Source: Pseudomonas sp. BGI-2
Lineage (GTDB): Bacteria > Pseudomonadota > Gammaproteobacteria > Pseudomonadales > Pseudomonadaceae
Length of the DNA: 64,000 bases
Assembly: GCF_004310295.1 (NCBI RefSeq)
Contig: NZ_SISB01000025.1
Coordinates: forward strand, 35,142-99,141
Direction: 5' to 3'
Shown: piece after piece, positions 1-8,665 of the stretch
Layout: each line of letters starts with the position of its first letter
Numbering within the stretch: the first letter of the stretch is position 1
Notes under the pieces: generated by a model
Told to the model about the DNA's origin: nothing
The model's database searches: none
The model's input: the letters and a program-made list of their open reading frames with translations, nothing else
Translations under genes and position numbers: made by a program

Positions 1-420
1 ATCGGCATCGTCAGCGAACTCTGCCGTCGACGTGACACCGCGGTGACCCAGGACCTGCGCGATCATTTGCTGCTGGAAGATGAAGCGCACCGCAGAGGCG
101 ACCATGAACGACTGATTCATCTGCTTGGCGAGTTCCACATCAAACTCGCGCGAAGCCTGAATAACCCGGTGCTGCTGGACTGGTTCCAGAAGCTGATTTC
201 CCGCGCTTCGCTGTACGCCGCCGCCCTGGATGACGACAGCCACGAGGCGTGTCGCGACGACGAGCACCTGCGGCTGATCGAGTACATCGAAGCCGGTAAT
301 CAAAGCGCGGCCATCGAACTGACCTGCATGCATTTGAACGGCATCGAGAAGGCCATCCTCGATGTCGCCGCCACACTCAAAACCGACTACCACCCGTTCA
401 AGCACCTGATCGAGGTCTAA
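1..420 (+). CDS. GntR-family regulator, FCD domain (5' end missing)
   Basis: The open frame runs in from the left edge, so the start and the N-terminal winged helix lie outside the window; only about 139 residues are visible. They match the all-helical FCD ligand-binding domain of FadR-subfamily GntR regulators. The spaced histidines expected for the domain's metal site are present: one in EFHIKLA near the start, one in EHLRLIEYI and one in CMHLNGI near the end. Such proteins are cytoplasmic dimeric repressors that release DNA when a small organic acid binds. The ligand and target cannot be told because the neighbouring operon is not in view. The GTG at 43 is an internal codon and not the real start. 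Confidence 0.85.
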   Translation: MGIVSELCRRRDTAVTQDLRDHLLLEDEAHRRGDHERLIHLLGEFHIKLARSLNNPVLLDWFQKLISRASLYAAALDDDSHEACRDDEHLRLIEYIEAGNQSAAIELTCMHLNGIEKAILDVAATLKTDYHPFKHLIEV

Positions 421-445
421 TGATTCACGGCGATATCTGTAGCCG

Positions 446-580
446 TTGTGGCGAGGGGATTTATCCCCGTTCGGCTGCGAAGCAGTCGTAAAACCTGAAC
501 ACACGGTCTATCTGATGCACCGTGTTGTCTGAATTCACGACTGCTTCGCAGCCGAACGGGGATAAATCCCCTCGCCACAA
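446..580. repeat. Palindromic repeat, 'GAGGGGATTTATCCCC' family, copy 1
   Basis: A 135 bp inverted repeat with arms of about 43 bases that begin TTGTGGCGAGGGG and end with its complement, around a ~45 base loop. It fills the gap between the regulator and the sensor kinase gene. The same family recurs at 42432-42571 and inside cobN at 46379-46507. Confidence 0.85.
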
Positions 581-645
581 GGCAGTTGCGACAGGGGGGG
601 CAGTCAAAACCACAAGAATCCGCAGACCAGAATCGGCTAACCTCT

Positions 646-2862
646 ATGAAACCATTGGCGTCGGCGATGCTCGAAACAAACGGGCCCGCGCCGTCCTCGA
701 GCAGTTGCGACCCCGCACGTCAGCCACTCACAGGGACACAGAGTCAGTCGATGCAGTTTCTATCTGATAGCCACGGGTGTGCCGGCTGGAACGGTGAAAT
801 GGCCGGGCGCATCCGCGCGTTCGACTGGAGCCACACCGAGCTTGGAAACATCGACGCCTGGCCCGCCAGCCTGTGCAGCGCGGTGCAGCTGATGCTTGCG
901 TCCCCACTGCCGATGGTGATGCTCTGGGGCCGGGCGGGCTACATGATCTATAACGATGCCTACTCGGTGTTTGCCGGTGGCCGCCATCCGTATCTGCTGG
1001 GTGCTCCGGTGGAGCTGGGCTGGCCGGAAGTGGCCGAGTTCAATCGACATGTCGTCGACACCTGCCTGGCGGGTGGCACCTTGTCTTACCGCAATAAAGA
1101 GCTGGTGTTGCTAAGAAACGGGATCCCTGAAGACGTCTGGCTGGACCTCTATTACAGCCCTGTCGCCAATGATGAAGGTTGCCCGGCCGGGGTCATGGCG
1201 ATGGTGGTCGACACCACTGAGCATGTGATTTCCGAACGTCGTCGCCAGCAAGCCGAAGATGCTTATCGCGCCGACAACGAACGGGTGCGCCTGGCGCTCA
1301 ATGCCGGGGCTTTGCTCGGTTCGTTCGTCTGGGACATCAAGGGCAATGTGCTGTCCGGCGATGAGCGCTTCGCCCGGACTTTTTCCTACCCCGCCGAGCA
1401 GAACCTGGCCGACCTGTGCACCGACATCGCTGAAGCAAAGATTCATCCCGATGACCGCAATTGGGTCCAGGAACAGGTCAGTCAATCAGTGGCAACCGGC
1501 GAGCCCTTCAATGCCGAGTATCGGGTCCTGCGCCCCGACGGCAGCTATCTGTGGGTGCAGGCCAGTGGGTGTTGCGAGTTCAACGAGCAGGGCGAGCCAT
1601 TCCGTTTTCCCGGTGTGTTGATCGACATTCACGAACGCAAGATTGCCGAAGAATCCTTGCTCAAATTCACCCGCAACCTCGAGCAGCGCGTGGCCGACGA
1701 AGTCGATGCGCGGCTGGCCGCTGAAGAGCAACTGCGCCAATCACAGAAGCTCGAAGCCATCGGCGGCCTCACCGGAGGTGTGGCCCACGACTTCAATAAC
1801 CTGCTGCAGGTGATCGCCGGCAACCTGCACTTGCTGGCGCGGCATGAGCCGGACAACGCCAACGTGCAACGCCGGGTCAGCGCATCGATTGCGGCCGTCG
1901 AGCGCGGCGCCAAACTCTCTTCGCAATTGCTCGCGTTTGCCCGCCGCCAACCGTTGTCGCCGGCGGTGTGCGATCCACAACAGATCTTCGAAGGTCTGGG
2001 CGAGCTGTTGCAGCGAGCGTTGGGGGAAACCATCCAGATCGATGTGCAGGTGCCGCAAGCACCTTGGCACATCAACGTCGACCGCAACCAACTGGAAAAT
2101 GCCATTCTCAACCTGGCGATCAATGCCCGTGACGCCATGCAGGGCGAGGGGACGATTGAGCTGAGCGCCGAGAATGTGGCACTCGACCGTAGGTTCTGTG
2201 CCGGCAAGGGCATCGTGGCCGGCGAGTATGTGCGTGTCGCGGTGGCTGATACGGGCGCCGGCATGTCACCCGAAGTGCTCGGGCAGGCATTCGAGCCGTT
2301 TTTCACCACCAAGGCCGACGGTCAGGGCACGGGGTTGGGTCTGAGCATGGTGTTCGGCTTCGTCAAGCAGAGCGGCGGGCACATCGAAATCTCCAGCGTC
2401 GTCGGGCAGGGCACTCGGGTGCAACTTTACTTTCCACGCAGCCTGCGAGCTTTGCCCAGTGAAACAACGGTGCGGGATTTACCCCGCCGGGGCGGGCACG
2501 AAACCATTCTGGTGGTCGAGGACAACGAAGCGGTGCGCAGCTCGGCGGTGGAGTTACTGCGCGAAGAGGGCTATCAGGTCCTGACCGCGGCCAACGGCGA
2601 CCAGGCGATGCAGATGTTGCTGGAGGGGGTGGAGGTGAACCTGATTTTCACCGATGTGGTCATGCCCGGCCTGATCAAAAGCTCGGACCTGGCGGCCTGG
2701 GCCAAGGTGCAAAATCCCCCGGTGGCGGTGCTGTTTACCTCCGGCCACACCCGGGACATCATCTCGCGCAATCACCAGCTCAGCCCCGATACCCATCTGC
2801 TGAGCAAACCGTATGGGCCCGAAGCACTGACACACATGATCCACACCGTCCTCAGCGGCTAA
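646..2862 (+). CDS. Hybrid PAS sensor histidine kinase with receiver domain
   Basis: A cytoplasmic hybrid kinase of 738 residues if read from the ATG at 646. Two PAS-type sensor regions come first (about 45-190 and 205-325; the second carries the PAS_3 signature RPDGSYLWVQA). A short coiled coil leads to the dimerisation domain with phospho-acceptor His near residue 380 in GGVAHDFNNLL. The ATPase domain shows its N box (NLAINARDAM), G1 (DTGAGMS) and G2 (GTGLGLS). A C-terminal receiver (about 619-738) has its acceptor Asp in FTDVVMPG. No transmembrane segment is seen. The start is uncertain: the frame is open from 586, and ATGs at 646, 667 and 751 are possible, none with a strong ribosome binding site. 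No separate response regulator lies next to it, so its output partner is unknown. Confidence 0.85.
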   Translation: MKPLASAMLETNGPAPSSSSCDPARQPLTGTQSQSMQFLSDSHGCAGWNGEMAGRIRAFDWSHTELGNIDAWPASLCSAVQLMLASPLPMVMLWGRAGYMIYNDAYSVFAGGRHPYLLGAPVELGWPEVAEFNRHVVDTCLAGGTLSYRNKELVLLRNGIPEDVWLDLYYSPVANDEGCPAGVMAMVVDTTEHVISERRRQQAEDAYRADNERVRLALNAGALLGSFVWDIKGNVLSGDERFARTFSYPAEQNLADLCTDIAEAKIHPDDRNWVQEQVSQSVATGEPFNAEYRVLRPDGSYLWVQASGCCEFNEQGEPFRFPGVLIDIHERKIAEESLLKFTRNLEQRVADEVDARLAAEEQLRQSQKLEAIGGLTGGVAHDFNNLLQVIAGNLHLLARHEPDNANVQRRVSASIAAVERGAKLSSQLLAFARRQPLSPAVCDPQQIFEGLGELLQRALGETIQIDVQVPQAPWHINVDRNQLENAILNLAINARDAMQGEGTIELSAENVALDRRFCAGKGIVAGEYVRVAVADTGAGMSPEVLGQAFEPFFTTKADGQGTGLGLSMVFGFVKQSGGHIEISSVVGQGTRVQLYFPRSLRALPSETTVRDLPRRGGHETILVVEDNEAVRSSAVELLREEGYQVLTAANGDQAMQMLLEGVEVNLIFTDVVMPGLIKSSDLAAWAKVQNPPVAVLFTSGHTRDIISRNHQLSPDTHLLSKPYGPEALTHMIHTVLSG

Positions 2863-2894
2863 CCACATCCAATGTGGGAATATCCCCTGTTGAT

Positions 2895-3003
2895 GATCGT
2901 TCCCACGCTCTGCGTGGGAATGCCTCATGTGACGCTCTGCGTCACGCTTATGGGACGCGGAGCGTCCCGGGCTGCATTCCCACGCGGAGCGTGGGAATGA
3001 TCA
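2895..3003. repeat. 109 bp nested palindrome 'GATCGTTCCCACGCTC', copy 1
   Basis: Outer arms GATCGTTCCCACGCTC / GCGTGGGAATGATCA enclose an inner GACGCTCTGCGTC-type palindrome. The same element, in the same orientation, follows the next gene at 5704-5812. An isolated REP half-site (CGCGAGCAGGCTCACTCCTAC) lies just after it at about 3016-3037. Confidence 0.85.
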
Positions 3004-3077
3004 GGTCACGGCTATCGCGAGCAGGCTCACTCCTACAGGGTTTTGTGTTTTTTTCTGCAATCTAATAAGGGCTCCCG

Positions 3078-5705
3078 ATGACTTCCACGCGCACCTCCAA
3101 TCCTCCTTCCGGCATGGTCAGGGTACGCGGTGCCCGGGAACACAATCTCAAGAACATTGACGTCGACATTCCCCGGGACGCACTGGTGGTGTTCACCGGC
3201 GTCTCGGGTTCGGGCAAGTCGTCGCTGGCGTTTTCCACCCTGTATGCCGAAGCGCAGCGACGCTATTTCGAATCCGTGGCGCCGTATGCGCGGCGGCTGA
3301 TCGATCAGGTCGGTGTGCCGGACGTGGATTCCATCGAAGGCCTGCCACCGGCCGTGGCCCTGCAACAGCAGCGCGGCACACCGAGTACGCGGTCTTCGGT
3401 GGGCAGCGTGACGACGCTGTCGAGCTTGATCCGTATGCTGTACTCCCGGGCCGGCAGCTATCCGTCGGGGCAGCCGATGCTGTACGCCGAGGACTTTTCG
3501 CCCAACACACCTCAAGGCGCCTGCCCCGAATGTCATGGTTTGGGCCGGGTCTATGAAGTCACCGAAGCCTTGATGGTCCCGGACCCGAGCCTGACCCTCC
3601 GCCAGCGCGCGGTGGCTTCCTGGCCCACGGCGTGGCAAGGACAAAACCTGCGCGACATCCTGGTGACGATGGGCTACGACGTTGATAAACCCTGGCGCGA
3701 TCTGCCGAAAAAGCAGCGTGACTGGATCCTCTTCACCGAGGAAACACCGACCGTTCCGGTGTATGCCGGGCTCACCCCCGAAGAAACCAAAGTCGCGCTC
3801 AAACGCAAAATGGAGCCCAGCTATCAGGGCACGTTCACCGGCGCCCGACGCTACATCTTGCACACGTTCAGTCACTCCCAAAGTGCGCTGATGAAGAAGC
3901 GCGTCGCGCAATTCATGCTCGGCAGCCCGTGCCCGTTGTGCGACGGCAAACGGCTCAAGCGCGAGGCGTTGTCGGTGACCTTTGCCGGCTACGACATCGG
4001 CGAGCTGTCGCAGATGCCGTTGCTGCAAGTGGCCGAGGTGCTGAAGCCCGTGGCGGCCCACAGTTACCTGGAACAGGCCGAGGAGGCGGGCGAAGTGTTG
4101 ACTCACAGCCAGACGCGCGAGGCCCGTGAACAGCGCGTAGCCCACGGCGCCAGCGCTCATGCCAACGCGCCGGACGTGCGGCACACGCCTAACCTGTCGG
4201 TGGAGAAACGCCTGGCCGCGCAACGGATCGCTCAGGATTTGCTGGAGCGGGTCAGCACCCTGACCGACCTGGGCCTTGGTTATCTGGCCCTTGAGCGCAG
4301 CACGCCGACCTTGTCGTCCGGCGAGTTGCAGCGACTGCGCCTGGCCACTCAATTGGGCTCGCAATTGTTCGGCGTGATCTACGTGCTGGATGAGCCGTCG
4401 GCCGGTCTGCACCCGGCGGATGGCGAAGCGCTGTTTGAAGCGCTGCAACGCTTGAAGGCTGCCGGCAACACGCTGTTTGTGGTTGAGCACGATCTGGAAA
4501 CCATGCGTCGTGCAGACTGGCTGATCGATGTCGGCCCGGCGGCGGGTGAGCATGGCGGGCGGATTCTGTACAGCGGACCGCCCCAGGGGTTGGCCGAGGT
4601 CAAAGACTCGCAGACTCGTGCCTATCTTTTTGCCGAGCAGATTACTGATGCCAGAACCCAGCGCAAGGCGACCGATTGGCTGCGCCTGGAAGGCATCACG
4701 CGCAACAACCTGAACGACCTCGGCGTCGAGTTCCCCCTGGGGTGTTTTACCTCGGTGACCGGTGTTTCCGGTTCCGGCAAATCAAGCCTGGTCAGTCAAG
4801 CCTTGCTGGAACTGGTGGGTGCGCATCTGGGGCGTGCCGCCAGCGGCAGCGAGCCTGAAGAGTTGAGCCTTGAGGACGATGCGCCGCAAGTCAGCGGCGG
4901 TCAGGTCACGGCAGGGCTGGGATCGATCAAGCGCCTGGTGCAGGTCGATCAGAAACCCATCGGCCGCACGCCGCGCTCGAACCTGGCGACGTACACCGGG
5001 CTGTTCGACAACGTGCGCAAACTGTACGCCGCCACACCCCAGGCCCAGGCCGAGGGTTATGACGCCGGGCAGTTCTCTTTCAACGTCGCCAAGGGCCGTT
5101 GCCCGACCTGCGAAGGTGAAGGCTTTGTCAGCGTCGAGTTGCTGTTCATGCCCAGCGTCTATGCGCCATGCCCGACGTGTCATGGCGCTCGCTACAACCC
5201 CGAGACGCTGGCGATCATCTGGCAAGATCTGAACATTGCGCAGGTGTTGCAGTTGACGGTGGACGAAGCGGTCGAGGTGTTCGCCGAGCAGCCGGGCATT
5301 CGCCGATCCCTGGAAGTGCTGCGCGATATCGGCCTGGGCTATCTGCGCCTCGGCCAGCCGGCAACGGAGCTCTCGGGGGGCGAAGCCCAGCGCATCAAAC
5401 TGGCGACCGAGCTGCAACGCAACCCGCGTGGGGCGACGTTGTACGTGCTCGACGAACCGACCACAGGCTTGCATCCACGGGACGTTGACCGGCTGCTTGA
5501 GCAGTTGAATACGCTGGTGGCGGCGGGGCACACGGTGGTTGTTGTGGAGCATGAAATGCGCGTGGTTGCGCAGAGTGACTGGGTGATTGATATCGGGCCG
5601 GGGGCGGGGGATCAGGGTGGGAAAATTGTCGTGACCGGCACGCCGCAGAAAGTAGCGAAGAGCAAGAAGAGCCGGACGGCGCCCTTCCTGGCCCGTGTCC
5701 TATGA
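3078..5705 (+). CDS. UvrA2-type excinuclease ABC subunit A paralogue
   Basis: A tandem ABC ATPase of the UvrA family, 875 residues against about 940 for canonical UvrA. Each half has a Walker A (GVSGSGKSS near residues 42-50, and again in the second half) and an ABC signature (LSSGELQRLRLA; LSGGEAQRIKLA). Zinc-module cysteines are present (ACPECHGLG, CPLCDGKR, RCPTCEGEG, CPTCHGARY). The sequence passes from RMLYSRAGSYPSGQ almost directly to the first zinc motif, so the UvrB-binding domain that normally sits there is missing. That absence defines UvrA2 proteins, which are linked to DNA-damage or drug tolerance rather than core nucleotide excision repair. The start ATG follows an AAGGG motif. 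The gene stands alone between two copies of a palindromic repeat. Confidence 0.92.
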   Translation: MTSTRTSNPPSGMVRVRGAREHNLKNIDVDIPRDALVVFTGVSGSGKSSLAFSTLYAEAQRRYFESVAPYARRLIDQVGVPDVDSIEGLPPAVALQQQRGTPSTRSSVGSVTTLSSLIRMLYSRAGSYPSGQPMLYAEDFSPNTPQGACPECHGLGRVYEVTEALMVPDPSLTLRQRAVASWPTAWQGQNLRDILVTMGYDVDKPWRDLPKKQRDWILFTEETPTVPVYAGLTPEETKVALKRKMEPSYQGTFTGARRYILHTFSHSQSALMKKRVAQFMLGSPCPLCDGKRLKREALSVTFAGYDIGELSQMPLLQVAEVLKPVAAHSYLEQAEEAGEVLTHSQTREAREQRVAHGASAHANAPDVRHTPNLSVEKRLAAQRIAQDLLERVSTLTDLGLGYLALERSTPTLSSGELQRLRLATQLGSQLFGVIYVLDEPSAGLHPADGEALFEALQRLKAAGNTLFVVEHDLETMRRADWLIDVGPAAGEHGGRILYSGPPQGLAEVKDSQTRAYLFAEQITDARTQRKATDWLRLEGITRNNLNDLGVEFPLGCFTSVTGVSGSGKSSLVSQALLELVGAHLGRAASGSEPEELSLEDDAPQVSGGQVTAGLGSIKRLVQVDQKPIGRTPRSNLATYTGLFDNVRKLYAATPQAQAEGYDAGQFSFNVAKGRCPTCEGEGFVSVELLFMPSVYAPCPTCHGARYNPETLAIIWQDLNIAQVLQLTVDEAVEVFAEQPGIRRSLEVLRDIGLGYLRLGQPATELSGGEAQRIKLATELQRNPRGATLYVLDEPTTGLHPRDVDRLLEQLNTLVAAGHTVVVVEHEMRVVAQSDWVIDIGPGAGDQGGKIVVTGTPQKVAKSKKSRTAPFLARVL

Positions 5706-5812
5706 TCGTTCCCACGCTCCGCGTGGGAATGCCTCACCGGACGCTCTGCGTCCGCTTCTGGGACGCGGAGCGTCCCTGGGCTGCATTCCCACGCAGAGCG
5801 TGGGAACGATCA
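5704..5812. repeat. 109 bp nested palindrome 'GATCGTTCCCACGCTC', copy 2
   Basis: Direct repeat of the element at 2895-3003, starting within the stop codon region of the uvrA2 gene. It lies between two convergent transcription units and may also act as a transcription barrier. Confidence 0.85.
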
Positions 5813-5856
5813 GTATAGGTGTGGTGGTTTTACTGGCCTGATCGCGAGCAGGCCTG

Positions 5857-7800
5857 TCAGGCGCGGTCGATCGTGCGTCGGACCTTGTCCAACAGCTCAT
5901 TAATCTGAAACGGCTTGATCAGCATGTCCATGCCTTCGCCCAGGAACACCTGACGGTTGAGTGCGTTCTCTGCGTAGCCGGTCATGAACAGAATCGGTAA
6001 TCCTTCACGCCAACTCCGGGCAACATCGGCCAGTTCACGACCATTCATGCGCGGCAGGCCCACGTCGGTCAGCATCAGATCAATCGAGGGGTCGTTTTGC
6101 AGGCGCTCCAGGGCGCCTTCAATATCGCCCACTTGGGTGCAGCGGTAACCAGCATCCACCAACACTTCGGCAACGAACATGCGCACCGACGGCATGTCTT
6201 CGACAATCAACACATGCTCACCCAAGCCCTGTTGATCCAATGACGCCTGTTCCGATTCAGTGGTGGTCGGATCGGCACTGGCGGGCAGCATGATGGTCAC
6301 TTCGGTGCCACGGCGGGCCACGCTGCGGATGTGCGCATCGCCACCCGATTGCCGGGCGAACCCGTAAATGCTCGACAACCCCAACCCGGTGCCCTGGCCC
6401 AGTGGCTTGGTGGTAAAAAACGGGTCGAACACCTTGTCGATCACATTGTGTTCGATGCCCGTCCCGTCATCGCGCACGGACAGTGCAACATACGCCCCGT
6501 CCGCCAGTTTCAGATCACCGCGTGAATACGCCGCGTAGGTGCTGACCCAGATATTCCCGCCCTGCGGCAGCGCATCGCGCGCGTTGATCACCAGGTTGAG
6601 TACGGCGCTTTCCAGCTGGATTGGGTCGACCAGGGCAATCGCGGCTTTGGAGGTCAGTTCGAGTTTCAGCGCAATGTGTTCGCCGATGGTGCGCGCCAGC
6701 AATTCTTCGAGGGAACGAATATGTTCGTTGATGTCCACCGGCCGGGTATTGAGCGGCTGCTGGCGGGCGAATGCCAGCAAGCGGTGGGTCAGGGAGGCGG
6801 CGCTCATGGCCGAGTTCAGCGCCGCTTCGGCATAGAACTGGACCTTGTCGGTACGCGAATCGGCCACCCGTTTCTGGATCAATTCCAGGCTGGTGATGAT
6901 GCCGGTCAGCAGGTTGTTGAAGTCATGGGCGATGCCGCCGGTCAACTTGCCCAGTGCGTCCATTTTCTGCACTTGCAGCAACTGGCTCTCGGTGCGCACG
7001 CGCGCGGCGATCTCGTGTTCCAGTTGCAACGTGGTGTCGTCGAGCTGGGCCAGGTGCGAGCGTTCGCGATGGCGATGCTCGGTGACGTCCTCCACGAACA
7101 CCAGGCTCAGTTCAGGGGTGCGATACGGAGAAATTTGCCACTCAGTTTCCCGCAGTTCCCCCTCGATCCGCATATTCAGCGTGCCTTTCCAGCGTTCACC
7201 CGCTGTCAGGCGCAGGCGCAGTTCATTGAGGATCGCTTGCTGTTGGTCGGCGAAGCATTCGCGCAAGGTGTCCGGGTCGCGGTTGTCCTGAATCAATCGG
7301 GAGAAGGCATGGTTGCATTCGTGGACTTTGAACTGGGCGTCCAGCACCGCGATGGGTGCCGAGACATTGACGAAAATCTCGCGAAAACGCGCCTCGCTTT
7401 CACGCAGGGCGTTTTCCGTATCACGTACCCGCAGCAGGGTGCGCAGGGTCGCCAGCAAAACGTCCGGGTCCACGGGATGGATCAGGTAGGCATCGGCCCC
7501 GGCGTCCAGGCCGGTGATGATGTCACCGGTCTGGATCGACGCCGCCGACACGTGAATTACCGGCAGCAACGCCGTGGCGGGTTCCGAGCGCAGTTTACGG
7601 ACAATGTCGAAGCCGCTCATGTCGGGCAGATTGACGTCCAGAATCAACGCATCGATCAATTCGCTGTCGATCAGCGCCAGGCCGTCGCCGCCGGTCCCGG
7701 CCTCCAGCACGATGTAGCCGTGCGGCTCCAGGCGTCGGCGGAGGGCGTAGCGAGTGGCGACGTTGTCGTCGACGATCAACAGGCGAATGTCACGTTTCAT
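5857..7800 (-). CDS. Hybrid kinase, receiver-PAS-HisKA-HATPase-receiver
   Basis: Last gene of the stressosome-type operon, 647 residues, cytoplasmic. An N-terminal receiver (about 1-125) has its acceptor Asp at residue 55 in ALILDVNLPD. A PAS-like segment (about 140-250) follows, then the dimerisation domain with His near 289 (GGIAHDFNNLL), an ATPase domain with GTGLGLSS, and a second receiver (about 527-647) with Asp in LMLTDVGLPR. Its start overlaps the end of the preceding kinase gene by 11 bases, which implies translational coupling. The N-terminal receiver could take phosphate from that kinase, making a phosphorelay below the stressosome; this is inference. No DNA-binding output domain is present in the operon, so the final output is unknown. 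Confidence 0.87.
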   Translation of the reverse strand: MKRDIRLLIVDDNVATRYALRRRLEPHGYIVLEAGTGGDGLALIDSELIDALILDVNLPDMSGFDIVRKLRSEPATALLPVIHVSAASIQTGDIITGLDAGADAYLIHPVDPDVLLATLRTLLRVRDTENALRESEARFREIFVNVSAPIAVLDAQFKVHECNHAFSRLIQDNRDPDTLRECFADQQQAILNELRLRLTAGERWKGTLNMRIEGELRETEWQISPYRTPELSLVFVEDVTEHRHRERSHLAQLDDTTLQLEHEIAARVRTESQLLQVQKMDALGKLTGGIAHDFNNLLTGIITSLELIQKRVADSRTDKVQFYAEAALNSAMSAASLTHRLLAFARQQPLNTRPVDINEHIRSLEELLARTIGEHIALKLELTSKAAIALVDPIQLESAVLNLVINARDALPQGGNIWVSTYAAYSRGDLKLADGAYVALSVRDDGTGIEHNVIDKVFDPFFTTKPLGQGTGLGLSSIYGFARQSGGDAHIRSVARRGTEVTIMLPASADPTTTESEQASLDQQGLGEHVLIVEDMPSVRMFVAEVLVDAGYRCTQVGDIEGALERLQNDPSIDLMLTDVGLPRMNGRELADVARSWREGLPILFMTGYAENALNRQVFLGEGMDMLIKPFQINELLDKVRRTIDRA

Positions 7801-8665
7801 CGGCAGGCTCCATGGCGATGGCCAGCGGGATGATCACGAAAAAGGTCGAACCGACCCCGGGAGTACTCTCGACCCCGACCTCGCCACCCAGTAGTTCGGC
7901 GAAGCGTTTGCACAAAGACAAGCCCAGACCGGTACCGCGCAAGCGTTTTTGCAGGGGCGAATCGACTTGGGAAAAGTCCTCGAACAATGCGCCATGTAGC
8001 TCGGCAGCGATACCTATTCCTGTATCGGTGACGGCAAAGCGTACCTGGCTGGCGCCTTCGAGGGAGGCCGAAACCCGCACTTCACCGCGGGTGGTGAATT
8101 TCAGCGAATTGGAAATGAAGTTGCGCAGGATCTGCGCCAGCTTCTTGTCATCGGTGTACAGGCGCGGCAGACCGACCGGTTCTTCGAAGATCAGGTCCAC
8201 CGCCGAAGCGTCGACGATCGGGCGAAACATGCCGCGCAGGGCGGCGAACAAGTCGAACATGTCGAACCAGGCGGGCGAGATGGTGATACGCCCGGCCTCG
8301 ATTTTCGCAAGGTCCAGCAAGTCGTCGACCATGTCGCTCAGCTCCCGCGCGGCGGTGCTGACGAACGCGACCTGCTTGTGTTGCTCGGGGCTCAGCGGGC
8401 CGTCGAGTTCATCGTTCAGCAGGCTGGCGATGCTCAGGATCGAGCCTAGCGGCGTGCGAAACTCGTGACTCATGTACGACAGGAAGCGGCTTTTGAGGTC
8501 CGACGCCTGACGCAGTTCTTCAGCCTGGGTGTCGAGCTCGGCATACAACGCGAGCACGCCCTGATTGGTTTCGTCGAGCTCTTCGCGCAGCGCTGCGGTT
8601 TCGTTCTGCAAGCGCTCGATCAGCGCCTGGGGTTCGTCGATCGGCGGCATGGGCGACTTAGCCAT
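7790..8665 (-). CDS. Sensor histidine kinase of the stressosome operon
   Basis: A soluble kinase of 291 residues. A predicted coiled coil covers about residues 15-60. The HisKA domain follows with the phospho-acceptor His at about residue 67 in SYMSHEFRTPLGSI, then an ATPase domain with NSLKFT, DTGIGI and GTGLGLSL motifs. There is no sensor or membrane domain, so its input must come from a partner. Its place directly after the RsbT/RsbX-like genes suggests that the released RsbT-like switch protein is that partner, as proposed for stressosome clusters paired with two-component genes. The ATG at 8665 is preferred to 8683: it gives an 8-base overlap with the upstream gene and starts MAKSPM. The stop overlaps the downstream hybrid kinase. 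Confidence 0.85.
   Translation of the reverse strand: MAKSPMPPIDEPQALIERLQNETAALREELDETNQGVLALYAELDTQAEELRQASDLKSRFLSYMSHEFRTPLGSILSIASLLNDELDGPLSPEQHKQVAFVSTAARELSDMVDDLLDLAKIEAGRITISPAWFDMFDLFAALRGMFRPIVDASAVDLIFEEPVGLPRLYTDDKKLAQILRNFISNSLKFTTRGEVRVSASLEGASQVRFAVTDTGIGIAAELHGALFEDFSQVDSPLQKRLRGTGLGLSLCKRFAELLGGEVGVESTPGVGSTFFVIIPLAIAMEPADET

Noticed and set aside
522..767. 81-codon frame overlapping the palindromic repeat at 446-580
   Set aside because: It starts inside the repeat and overlaps the sensor kinase gene in another frame; no protein family is seen.
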